From: Sporichthya brevicatena
GTDB lineage: Bacteria; Actinomycetota; Actinomycetes; Sporichthyales; Sporichthyaceae
Reading direction: 5' to 3'
DNA length: 64,000 nucleotides
Assembly: GCF_039525035.1 (NCBI RefSeq)
Contig: NZ_BAAAHE010000020.1
Coordinates: 109,703 to 173,702 of the forward strand
Made by a program: the position numbers and the translations under genes. The notes under the pieces are model-generated. The model was not told the origin of the DNA and did no database searches. It saw only the letters and a program-made list of their open reading frames with translations. Below, in pieces: positions 43,128 to 50,819 of the stretch (position 1 is the first letter of the stretch; the number at the start of each line of letters is the position of its first letter).

Positions 43128-44257
43128 GCGACGGTGCCGTCGGCGACGAGGGCGGCGATCTCGGCCTCGGTGTAACCGGCGTCGGTGAGAGCGGCCGCGG
43201 TGTCGGCGCCGCGGACGGCGGGAGAGCCGGGGCGCGCCGGGGTGCGGGAGAGCCGCGGGGCGGGGGCGGCGGAGATCCGGTCGCCGTCGCGGACGACGGT
43301 GCCGCGCGCGGCGAGGTGCGGGTCGTCGGGGAGCTCGTCGAGGTCGAGGACGGGGGTGCCGCAGCCGTCGACACCGGCGAACACGGTCTCCCAGTGCGGG
43401 CGGGGACGGCCGGCGAACGCCCCGGCCACGCGGGCGCGCAGGGCCGGCCACGTCCTCGGGTTCAGCTGCGTCGAGCGGTCGACGTCGGCGAGGCCGAGGA
43501 CGTCGAGGAACTGCGCGTAGAACTTCTCCTCGATCGCGCCGACGGCGAACCAGCCACCGTCGGAGCAGGCGTAGACGCCGTAGAACGGTGCGACGCCCGA
43601 GAGCAGGTGCCGCCCCCGGCCGGCCCAAACCCCTGCGTTCAGCTCGGCGAGCCACGCGCTGCTCAGCAGCGCGGCGCCGTCGGTGATCGCGGCGTCGACG
43701 ACCTGTCCGTGGCCGGTGGCGGCACGTTCCAGCAACGCCGTCACGATGCCGAACGCGGTGAGCACCGAGCCGGCGGCGAGGTCGCCGAGCATCGCGAGCG
43801 GCGGGACCGGCCGGTCCTCGCCGATCACGCCGAGCGCGCCGGAGATCGCGAGGTAGTTGATGTCGTGCCCGGCGCGGTCGGCGTACGGGCCGTCCTGCCC
43901 CCACCCGGTGAGGCGGGCGTAGATCAGCCGCGGGTTGCGGGCGCAGAGCACGTCGGGGCCGAGGCCGCGGCGCTCCATCGTCCCGGGCCGGTTCGACTCG
44001 AGCAGGACGTCGGAGCGGTCGGCCAGGCGGCCGATCACCTCGGCGCCGCGGGGGCTGCGCAGGTCGACGACCGCCGAGCGCTTGCCCCGGCTCAGGTGGG
44101 CGGACGGGTCGAAGGGCGCGACCGACGGGCGCTCGACGTGCAGCACGTCCGCCCCGAAGTCGGCCAGCAGCATCGAGCAGAACGGCCCGGGGCCGAGCGT
44201 CGAGAGGTCGAGGACGCGGACGCCGTGCAGGGGGCGGCCGGTCGGTGCGCGGTCCAC
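43124..44257 (-). CDS. CaiB/BaiF family CoA-transferase
   Basis: 377-residue family III CoA-transferase or racemase. It opens with LHGVRVLDLSTLGPGPFCSM and DFGADVLHVERP, followed by FDPSAHLSRGKRSAVVDLRS, typical of the family. The catalytic Asp is probably in LAMLGDLAAGSVLTAFGI. Members transfer CoA between acids or, like AMACR, epimerise 2-methylacyl-CoA, which would suit a branched side chain before dehydrogenation. It is divergent from the dioxygenase gene across an operator site. Confidence 0.9.
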   Translation of the reverse strand: MDRAPTGRPLHGVRVLDLSTLGPGPFCSMLLADFGADVLHVERPSVAPFDPSAHLSRGKRSAVVDLRSPRGAEVIGRLADRSDVLLESNRPGTMERRGLGPDVLCARNPRLIYARLTGWGQDGPYADRAGHDINYLAISGALGVIGEDRPVPPLAMLGDLAAGSVLTAFGIVTALLERAATGHGQVVDAAITDGAALLSSAWLAELNAGVWAGRGRHLLSGVAPFYGVYACSDGGWFAVGAIEEKFYAQFLDVLGLADVDRSTQLNPRTWPALRARVAGAFAGRPRPHWETVFAGVDGCGTPVLDLDELPDDPHLAARGTVVRDGDRISAAPAPRLSRTPARPGSPAVRGADTAAALTDAGYTEAEIAALVADGTVA

Positions 44258-44289
44258 GATGCCCCCTCAGAAGGTCGGACCCGGATATT

Positions 44290-44306
44290 ACCAATCAACG
44301 TTGGGT
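44290..44306. promoter_or_regulatory. Island operator site 3
   Basis: ACCAATCAACGTTGGGT in the 81-bp gap between the divergent CoA-transferase (44257) and dioxygenase (44339) starts. It matches sites 1 and 2 in length, ends and spacing. A further ATTGG right after it extends a larger dyad. Confidence 0.65.
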
Positions 44307-44338
44307 ATTGGCAGTCCCCGCGGTGTACGGTCGGCGCC

Positions 44339-45448
44339 ATGAGGTCGCTCATCCAGTTCAGCAAGGGCCGGACGAGCAGGCAGGCGCACCGCGACCTGCC
44401 CGGGCCGGCACCCGACGGGTCCCCGCTCAAGGACGACGAACTGACGCGGGGTGGGTTCGACGGTCGCGAGGCCGTGCTCTACCGCGCGAACGATCCGACG
44501 GTCTTCCGCGCCGAGGGCCGGTTCCGCTCGACGACGGCGCTGCTGAGCGACCTCAAACCCTCGGACCTCACCGACCCGCGGGGACAGGCACAACGCCTGC
44601 ACTACAACGGCGACGTGACGACCTGGCTCTCGCGCCGATCCGAACCGATGCCGTTCTTCCGGCGCAACGTCGACGGTGACGAGTGCTGGTTCGTCCACCG
44701 CGGCACCGGGACCGTCGAGACCGAGTTCGGCCCCCTCACCTACGAGCCGGGCGACTACGTCGTCATCCCGAAGGCGATCACGCACCGCTTCGTCGTCGAC
44801 CCCGGCGAGACGTACCTGTTCGGCATCGAGACCGTCGGCGAGATGCGCGCGCCCACCTACGTCGGGCTCGGCCGGCACGCGCCCTTCGACCCCGACGTGA
44901 TCCGCGTGCCGGACCCGCAGCCCGTCGACTCGGCCGCGGCCGCGGCCGAGTACGAGATCGCGGTGAAGTACGACGGCGAGTACTCGGCGATCTTCGTCGA
45001 CCACCACCCGTGCGACGTCGAGGGCTGGAAGGGCGACTACTTCCCGTTCGCGTTCAACATCCGCGACTGGAACGTCGTCATGAGCGACAGCCTGCACCTG
45101 CCGCCGTCGATGCACGTGTTCCTCGTGGCGGAGGGCGTGAACATCATCAACCTGCTGCCGCGGCCGTTCGAGACGGTCGAAGGCGTCGAGCGGATCCCCT
45201 GGTACCACCGCAACGCCGACTACGACGAGGTCGCGCTGATCCACGGCGGCAACTCGCTGGGGCGGCCGATGAAGGCGGGCCTGATCAGCCACGACCCCCA
45301 GGGCATTCATCACGGCTTCCCGGACCGGGCGCGCATCAAGGCGCGCCGGGAGTGGGACGAGCACGCGCGGATCGAGTGGGAGATCATCATGGTCGAGGCG
45401 GCACGGCCGCTGAAGCTGGACCCGGTGCTGCTGGGGTCGCCGGCATGA
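44339..45448 (+). CDS. Homogentisate 1,2-dioxygenase-like cupin protein
   Basis: 369-residue double-cupin protein of the homogentisate dioxygenase family. The first cupin has CWFVHRGTGTVETEFGPLTY and PGDYVVIPKAITHRFVVD; the second half has DSLHLPPSMHVFLVAEGVNI and DYDEVALIHGG, where the Fe ligands are expected. It is shorter than plant/animal HmgA (about 440) but typical for the actinobacterial variant. It may open an aromatic ring during substrate breakdown. No maleylacetoacetate isomerase or fumarylacetoacetase is nearby, so homogentisate itself need not be the substrate. Its stop overlaps the P450 ATG. Confidence 0.82.
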   Translation: MRSLIQFSKGRTSRQAHRDLPGPAPDGSPLKDDELTRGGFDGREAVLYRANDPTVFRAEGRFRSTTALLSDLKPSDLTDPRGQAQRLHYNGDVTTWLSRRSEPMPFFRRNVDGDECWFVHRGTGTVETEFGPLTYEPGDYVVIPKAITHRFVVDPGETYLFGIETVGEMRAPTYVGLGRHAPFDPDVIRVPDPQPVDSAAAAAEYEIAVKYDGEYSAIFVDHHPCDVEGWKGDYFPFAFNIRDWNVVMSDSLHLPPSMHVFLVAEGVNIINLLPRPFETVEGVERIPWYHRNADYDEVALIHGGNSLGRPMKAGLISHDPQGIHHGFPDRARIKARREWDEHARIEWEIIMVEAARPLKLDPVLLGSPA

Positions 45449-46635
45449 GCGCTGAACGTGACTGGGCGTCACTCGTGCCGACGTTCGACATGTTCGACCC
45501 GGAGCACGAGGAGTGGAAGTACGACGGCTTCGCGTGGGCGCGTGAGCACTGCCCGATCATCCACGGCAGCCCGCCCTCGACCGGTCCGCGCTCGATCGTC
45601 ACGCGGTACGCCGACGTCCGGCAGATCCTCGAGGACCCCGAGACCTTCTCCTCGGCCGGGTCGCCTCCGGTCCCGGCCCCGATCCGTCTCGGCGCGCTCG
45701 ACGCGGACCCGCCCGAGCACACGGCGTTCCGGCGCCTGCTCAACCCCGTGTTCACCCGGCAGTTCGCGCTGCAGTTCGAACCGGACATGCGCGCCTACGC
45801 GCGTGAACTGATCGACGCGTGGGTCGACCGCGGCGAGGTCGAGATGCTCGGCGAGTTCGCGAGTCCCTACGTCGCGCGCATCCTCGCGCGGATGGTCTTC
45901 GACGAGACCGACATGGACAAGATGGAGCGGGCGAAGCAGGTCGTCATCCGCGTCGCGGAGCGTCCCGACGACGAAGGCTTCTTCGACCTCGCGGTGCTCT
46001 CCGCGGAGTACCTCGCCGCCGCGATCGACAACCCGCCGGAGCGGGAGGGGATGCTGCGCCAGCTCGTCACCGGCGAGTTCCTCGACGGCAAGCCCATGAC
46101 GGAGGACCAGGCGATGGGCGCCATCGCCTCGACGTTCCTCGGTGGGCTGGACACGTCCCGCTCGGCGATCGCGGCGATCTGCCTGCTGATCGCGCAGCAG
46201 CCTGAGCTCGAGGAGCGGGTCCGCGACCCGCGCTGGATCCGGAACGACATGGACGAGTTCATCCGACTGATCTCGCCGGTCGCGTCGCTGGGCCGGATCG
46301 CGACCAGGGACACCGAGGTCGGTGGCTGCCCGGTGAAGCAGGGCGAGCACCTGCTGCTCCGTTTCGACTCCGCGAACCGGGACGAGACCAAGTTCCCGAA
46401 CGCCGACCAGCTGCAGTTCGAGCCGCCGCGGACCGGGACGGCGGGTTTCGGTCTCGGGATCCATCGGTGCATCGGGATGCACCTCGCCCGGGTGCAGATC
46501 GCCGTCGCGATGGAGGAGATCTTCGCCCGCGTCACCAACTTCAAGCTCGCGGTGCCGCCGGAGGAGATCACCTGGGCGCCGGGGATCGCGAACTGCCCGC
46601 ACGCCGTCCCGCTCCGCTTCGACCGAGTCCTCTGA
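45445..46635 (+). CDS. Cytochrome P450
   Basis: 396-residue P450. The heme loop is FGLGIHRCIGMHLA with ligand Cys342, the I-helix motif is FLGGLDTSRSAIAA, and the ExxR position is MDEFIRLISP. It starts MSAERDWASLVPTFDMFDPE, overlapping the dioxygenase stop by four bases, and its own stop overlaps the FAD oxidoreductase ATG. It is distinct from the P450 at 41877 and probably performs a second oxidation in the same pathway. Confidence 0.93.
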   Translation: MSAERDWASLVPTFDMFDPEHEEWKYDGFAWAREHCPIIHGSPPSTGPRSIVTRYADVRQILEDPETFSSAGSPPVPAPIRLGALDADPPEHTAFRRLLNPVFTRQFALQFEPDMRAYARELIDAWVDRGEVEMLGEFASPYVARILARMVFDETDMDKMERAKQVVIRVAERPDDEGFFDLAVLSAEYLAAAIDNPPEREGMLRQLVTGEFLDGKPMTEDQAMGAIASTFLGGLDTSRSAIAAICLLIAQQPELEERVRDPRWIRNDMDEFIRLISPVASLGRIATRDTEVGGCPVKQGEHLLLRFDSANRDETKFPNADQLQFEPPRTGTAGFGLGIHRCIGMHLARVQIAVAMEEIFARVTNFKLAVPPEEITWAPGIANCPHAVPLRFDRVL

Positions 46636-47978
46636 TGGAGCGTCAGGAGTTCGACGCGCTGGTGATCGGCGCGGGCGCCGGGGGGATGGCCGCGGCCGCG
46701 CGCCTGCAGCTGCTCGGGTACCGGACGCTGCTGGTCGAGCGGTGCGACCGCGTCGGGGGCCGGGCGTCGACGGTCGAGATCGACGGGTTCCGTGTGAACA
46801 CCGGCGCGCTCGTGACCGAGACCGGCGGGGAGAACGGGCGGCTGTTCGCCGACCTCGGCGTCGACCCGGGGCTGCGCATGCCGCGGCGGCCCGTCGTCCT
46901 GCGGCTGGGAAGGCGGGACGTCCCGCTGATGAGCGGACCGACCGGCTTCGTCGCGCAGCGGCTGCTGTCGGCGGTGGGCGCGATCTCGCGTCGGACCGGG
47001 AAGCGCCCCGCGCCCGGCCCGACGCTCGCCGACTGGCTCGACAAGCGCAACGCCAAGCCCGCGCTGCGGAGCCTGGCCCGCAACCTCACCTCCGCGCTGT
47101 ACGCCGCCGAGCCTGCGGACGTCGAGCTCGTGCTGTTCTGGGACTACCTGACCAAGCCCGGCGGCATGTCGCCGTACGCGATCCACCCCGAGGGCGCGAT
47201 CGGCCCGTGGCGGGTCGTCGCCGACGACTTCGTCCGCCGCGGCGGGACGCTGTGGCTGAGCAGCGACGTGCAGGGTCTGACCTTCGTCGGCGGACGGGTG
47301 AGCGGGGCGACCGTCCGGCGCGGGGGCGAGGTCGTCGAGGTCGACGTCCGCGCGGTCGTGAGCAACGCGGGGCCGCTGCAGACCGCCGAGCTGTGCCCGC
47401 CGGACGCCCTGCCCGCCGGCTACCTCGAACGGCTGCGGACGTGGTCGAGGACCGGCGCGCTGATCACGATCAACTTCGCGAGCCGCCGCCGGCTGGGCCC
47501 GATCGACGGGCTGTTCTTCTTCTCGACCACGCGTCGGCTCGCCTACGCGTGCGAGGTGACCGGCACGTGCCCCGAGATGGCCCCGCCGGGCTGGCATCTC
47601 TACCTCGGCGCCTGCGCCCCGAGCCCCGCGACGGGGGAGTTCGACCTCGACGCCGAACTCGCCCTCCTCCGCGCCGACCTCCGCGAGCACTTCCCCGGCT
47701 TCGACGACGCCCGCGAACTCTCCGTCGAGGTCTGCGCCGGGACGGACTGGCCCGCCCAGCGCGCCGTCCCGGGAAAGGACGAGCCGCAGTCGACCCCGAT
47801 CCCGAACCTCTGGAACGTCGGCGACGGTGCCCGCCCCTGGGCCGGCGCCGGCCAGAGCGGCTGCGTCGAGTCCGCCCGCCTCGCCGTCGAGTCCCTCGCC
47901 CGAGTGGTCGCGCTTCACTCGCCGCAGCCAGGCCTTACTCGCCAGGTCGAGCGAGTGAGCCCTGGCGCCGGCGAGTGA
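46635..47978 (+). CDS. FAD-dependent oxidoreductase, phytoene-desaturase-like
   Basis: 447-residue flavoprotein with an N-terminal FAD motif ALVIGAGAGGMAAAARLQLL then VERCDRVGGRAST. The C-terminal FAD-contact region is LWNVGDGARPWAGAGQSGCV followed by ESARLAVESLA, as in CrtI/NAD(P)-FAD amine-oxidase-like enzymes. The last 22 residues (from about LHSPQPG) are encoded by a family A repeat (47910-47983) and are unlikely to be ancestral. It is the last gene of the dioxygenase-P450 operon; it may desaturate a cyclic substrate. Confidence 0.87.
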   Translation: MERQEFDALVIGAGAGGMAAAARLQLLGYRTLLVERCDRVGGRASTVEIDGFRVNTGALVTETGGENGRLFADLGVDPGLRMPRRPVVLRLGRRDVPLMSGPTGFVAQRLLSAVGAISRRTGKRPAPGPTLADWLDKRNAKPALRSLARNLTSALYAAEPADVELVLFWDYLTKPGGMSPYAIHPEGAIGPWRVVADDFVRRGGTLWLSSDVQGLTFVGGRVSGATVRRGGEVVEVDVRAVVSNAGPLQTAELCPPDALPAGYLERLRTWSRTGALITINFASRRRLGPIDGLFFFSTTRRLAYACEVTGTCPEMAPPGWHLYLGACAPSPATGEFDLDAELALLRADLREHFPGFDDARELSVEVCAGTDWPAQRAVPGKDEPQSTPIPNLWNVGDGARPWAGAGQSGCVESARLAVESLARVVALHSPQPGLTRQVERVSPGAGE

Positions 47979-47983
47979 AGCGC
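47910..47983. repeat. Dispersed inverted repeat, family A, copy 2
   Basis: Outer arms GCGCTTCACTCGCC (47910-47923) and GGCGAGTGAAGCGC (47970-47983) are perfect complements, with related CTTACTCGCC and GCGAGTGAGCC inside. The left 34 bp equal the reverse complement of 20-53. It encodes the end of the FAD oxidoreductase and stops just before menB, forming the right border of the catabolic island. Confidence 0.82.
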
Positions 47984-47988
47984 GTCTT

Positions 47989-48888
47989 TCAGAAGTACCA
48001 GGGGAACGGGGACCAGTCGGGGTCGCGCTTCTCGAGGAAGGCGTCGCGGCCCTCGACCGCTTCGTCGGTCATGTAGGCGAGGCGGGTGGTCTCGCCGGCG
48101 AAGAGCTGCTGGCCGACGAGGCCGTCGTCGATCAGGTTGAACGAGTACTTCAGCATCCGCTGGGCGGTCGGGCTCTTGCCGTTGATGATACGGGCCCAGC
48201 GCAGCGCCTCGGCCTCGAGCTCGGCGTGGGGGACGACGCGGTTGACCGCGCCCATCCGATAGGCGTCCTCGGCGGAGTACTCCTGGCCGAGGAAGAAGAT
48301 CTCGCGGGCGAACTTCTGCCCGACCTGGCGGGCGAGGTACGCGGAGCCGAAGCCACCGTCGAAGGAACCGACGTCGGCGTCGGTCTGCTTGAACCGCGCG
48401 TGCTCGGCGGACGCGAGAGCGAGGTCGGCGACGACGTAGAGCGAGTGCCCGCCGCCCGCGGCCCAGCCCGGGATCGCGGCGATCACGATCTTGGGCATGA
48501 AGCGGATCAGCCGCTGCACCTCGAGGATGTGCAACCGCCCCGCGCGGGCCGGGTCGACGGTGTCGGCGGTCTCGCCGGACGCGTACTGGTAGCCCGTGCG
48601 CCCACGGATCCGCTGGTCGCCGCCGGAGCAGAACGACCACACGCCGTCCTTCGGCGAGGGCCCGTTGCCGGTGAGGATCACGCACCCGACGTCGGAGGTC
48701 ATCCGCGCGTGGTCGAGCGCCTGGTACAGCTCGTCGACGGTCCCCGGGCGGAACGCGTTGCGCACCTCGGGGCGGTTGAACGCGATCCGCACCGCCCCCG
48801 TGTCCACCGCGCGGTGGTAGGTGATGTCGGTGAAGTCGAACCCGTCGACCTGCTTCCACGCGCTGGCGTCAAAGATCTCGCTGACCAT
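47989..48888 (-). CDS. menB: 1,4-dihydroxy-2-naphthoyl-CoA synthase
   Basis: 299-residue crotonase-fold MenB that cyclises o-succinylbenzoyl-CoA. Typical features are FNRPEVRNAFRPGTVDELYQ, CSGGDQRIRGRTGY, PGWAAGGGHSLYVVADL, TDADVGSFDGGFGSAYLARQ and the C-terminal WSPFPWYF. Length and ends match actinobacterial MenB. It is divergent from the sulfotransferase gene (61 bp). It is separated from menE by the catabolic island. Confidence 0.95.
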   Translation of the reverse strand: MVSEIFDASAWKQVDGFDFTDITYHRAVDTGAVRIAFNRPEVRNAFRPGTVDELYQALDHARMTSDVGCVILTGNGPSPKDGVWSFCSGGDQRIRGRTGYQYASGETADTVDPARAGRLHILEVQRLIRFMPKIVIAAIPGWAAGGGHSLYVVADLALASAEHARFKQTDADVGSFDGGFGSAYLARQVGQKFAREIFFLGQEYSAEDAYRMGAVNRVVPHAELEAEALRWARIINGKSPTAQRMLKYSFNLIDDGLVGQQLFAGETTRLAYMTDEAVEGRDAFLEKRDPDWSPFPWYF

Positions 48889-48949
48889 CGCGCCACCGTA
48901 CTGACCCCGGCGGGGCGACCTCCTCGGTGCCTCCGCCTACTCTCGGCGC

Positions 48950-49825
48950 GTGGCTGACCTGCACCGCTACCGCAGCTCGGACGAGGACAGCGCACGCTGG
49001 GCGCAGGTGCGGCTCCGGCCGGGCGACGTCGTCGTCTCCACGCGGTCGAAACACGGGACGACGTGGATGCAGACGCTCGTCGCGATGCTGATCCACGGCC
49101 CGGATCTCCCGGCGCCGCTGGCCGAGCTCTCGCCCTGGGTCGACTTCCTGATGGAGCCGATCGACGTCGTCACCGCGCGGCTCGACGCCCAGGACCACCG
49201 GCGCGTGCTGAAGACCCACACGCCGCTCGATGGTGTGCCGCGCATCGACGGTGTGCACTACGCCGTCGTCGCCCGCCACCCGCTCGACGCCGCGGTCTCG
49301 CTGTGGCACCAGGGCGCAAACCTCGACCGGGCCCGCATGGCCGAGCTCTCGGGCAGCCCGGCGGCCCGCGGCCGGCGTCCCCCGCTGGAGGACTGGCTCC
49401 GTCGGTGGATCGCCGCCGACGCCGATCCGCGCACGAACCTCGAGTCGCTGCCCGGCGTGATCAGACATCTGACGCTCGCCTGGTCGCGCAGGCACGACCC
49501 GGACCTCGTCCTGGTGCGCTACGACGACCTGCGCGCCGACCTGCCGGGTGAGCTCGCTCGCCTCGCCGACCGCCTCGGGTTGTCCGTGCGGCCGGGAGTT
49601 GCCGAGGCGGCGGGCTTCGAGCAGATGCGGGCGAACGCCGACCGCCTGGCGCCGGATCAGGGCGGCATCCTGCTCGACCGCACCGCGTTCTTCCGCTCCG
49701 GCCGGTCCGGCGACGGCGCACGCCTGCTGACGTCCGAGGAGTACGCCGGCTACCGGCGACGGGTGGCGGTCCTGGCGGGAGAGGCCGGGCCCGAGTTCCT
49801 CGCCTGGCTCCACCCCGGAGAATGA
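48950..49825 (+). CDS. PAPS-dependent sulfotransferase
   Basis: 291-residue cytosolic-type sulfotransferase. The 5'-phosphosulfate loop is STRSKHGTTWMQTLVAML (about residues 27-44), and the 3'-phosphate motif is HYAVVARHPLDAAVSLWHQ. A conserved catalytic His is expected in the VLKTHTPLDG segment. It transfers sulfate from PAPS to a hydroxyl or amine of a small molecule. The position between menB and menC is unusual. In mycobacteria a sulfotransferase acts on a hydroxylated menaquinone, so a quinone substrate is conceivable but unproven. Confidence 0.9.
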   Translation: MADLHRYRSSDEDSARWAQVRLRPGDVVVSTRSKHGTTWMQTLVAMLIHGPDLPAPLAELSPWVDFLMEPIDVVTARLDAQDHRRVLKTHTPLDGVPRIDGVHYAVVARHPLDAAVSLWHQGANLDRARMAELSGSPAARGRRPPLEDWLRRWIAADADPRTNLESLPGVIRHLTLAWSRRHDPDLVLVRYDDLRADLPGELARLADRLGLSVRPGVAEAAGFEQMRANADRLAPDQGGILLDRTAFFRSGRSGDGARLLTSEEYAGYRRRVAVLAGEAGPEFLAWLHPGE

Positions 49826-49838
49826 GGCAAGGCACCAA

Positions 49839-49882
49839 ACGTCCGAAGGAGTGGTCGCCATAGCAGCCACATCGTCGGACGT
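49839..49882. repeat. Dispersed inverted repeat, family E, copy 2
   Basis: Arms ACGTCCGA and TCGGACGT enclose GTGGTCGC and CAGCCAC-like inner arms, parallel to 23329-23372. It includes AAGGAG and the GTG at 49851, so it overlaps the presumed 5' end of menC. Confidence 0.65.
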
Positions 49883-50819
49883 CCGGGTGTACGCGATCGG
49901 GCTGCGGACGCGGTTCCGGGGAATCGACGTCCGCGAAGGGGTGCTGATCGAGGGCCCGAACGGGTGGGGGGAGTTCGCCCCGTTCGCGGAGTACGGCCCC
50001 GAGGAGTGCCGCCCCTGGCTGCGCGCGGCCCAGGAGGCGGCGTTCGGCACCTGGCCCGCCCCGGTGCGGGACCGCATCCCGGTCAACGTCACCGTCCCCG
50101 CCTGCGACCCGGCGCGCGCGTTCGAGATCGTCGCCGCCTCGGGCTGCCGCACCGCCAAGGTCAAGGTCGCCGAGCGGGGGCAGAGCCTGGCCGACGACCT
50201 CGCACGGGTGGAGGCCGTTCGGGACGCGCTCGGCCCGGCGGGCCGGATCCGGGTGGACGCCAACGGCGGCTGGGACACCGACGAAGCCGTGGCCGCGATC
50301 GCGCTCCTGCACCGGTTCGAGCTCGAGTACGTGGAACAGCCGTGCGCGACCGTCCCCGAGCTCGCCGCGGTCCGTCGCCGGGTCGACGTCCCGGTCGCCG
50401 CCGACGAGTCGATCCGCCGGGCCGAGGACCCGCTCCTGGTCGCGAAGGCGGGGGCCGCGGACATCGCGGTCGTCAAGGTTGCCCCGCTCGGCGGGGTGCG
50501 GGCCGCGCTCGAGATCGTCGACGCGATCGGGCTCCCCGCGGTCGTCTCCTCGGCGATCGACACCTCCGTCGGCATCGCGGCCGGGGTCGCCCTCGCCGCC
50601 GCACTGCCGGAGTTGCCCTACGCCTGCGGGCTCGCCACCGTCGCGCTGCTCCACGACGACGTCGTGGCCGACCCCTTCCTCCCGATCGACGGTCATCTGA
50701 CGGTGCGTCGGCCGACGCCCGATCCCGCCCGCCTCGACGCCGTCGCGGCCTCGCCGGAGACCGCCGCGCGCTGGCACGAGAGAATCGCCGCCGTGGAGCG
50801 GGTGGAGCAGAACCGGTGA
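49851..50819 (+). CDS. menC: o-Succinylbenzoate synthase
   Basis: 322-residue enolase-superfamily MenC, which dehydrates SHCHC to o-succinylbenzoate. The catalytic lysine motif is CRTAKVKVAERG; metal ligands are in IRVDANGGWDTDEA, ELEYVEQPC and VPVAADESI; the second lysine is in AVVKVAPLGG. The start is uncertain: GTG 49851 gives MVAIAATSSDVR, a segment lying in a family E repeat; GTG 49887 would start at VYAIGLRTRFRG, nearer the conserved N-terminus. Its TGA overlaps the menD GTG. Confidence 0.93.
   Translation: MVAIAATSSDVRVYAIGLRTRFRGIDVREGVLIEGPNGWGEFAPFAEYGPEECRPWLRAAQEAAFGTWPAPVRDRIPVNVTVPACDPARAFEIVAASGCRTAKVKVAERGQSLADDLARVEAVRDALGPAGRIRVDANGGWDTDEAVAAIALLHRFELEYVEQPCATVPELAAVRRRVDVPVAADESIRRAEDPLLVAKAGAADIAVVKVAPLGGVRAALEIVDAIGLPAVVSSAIDTSVGIAAGVALAAALPELPYACGLATVALLHDDVVADPFLPIDGHLTVRRPTPDPARLDAVAASPETAARWHERIAAVERVEQNR

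Noticed and set aside
41634-44294. An 886-codon minus-strand open frame over the ferredoxin, P450 and CoA-transferase region
   Set aside because: It overlaps clear genes on both strands in another frame; the product is Arg/Pro-rich with no domain.
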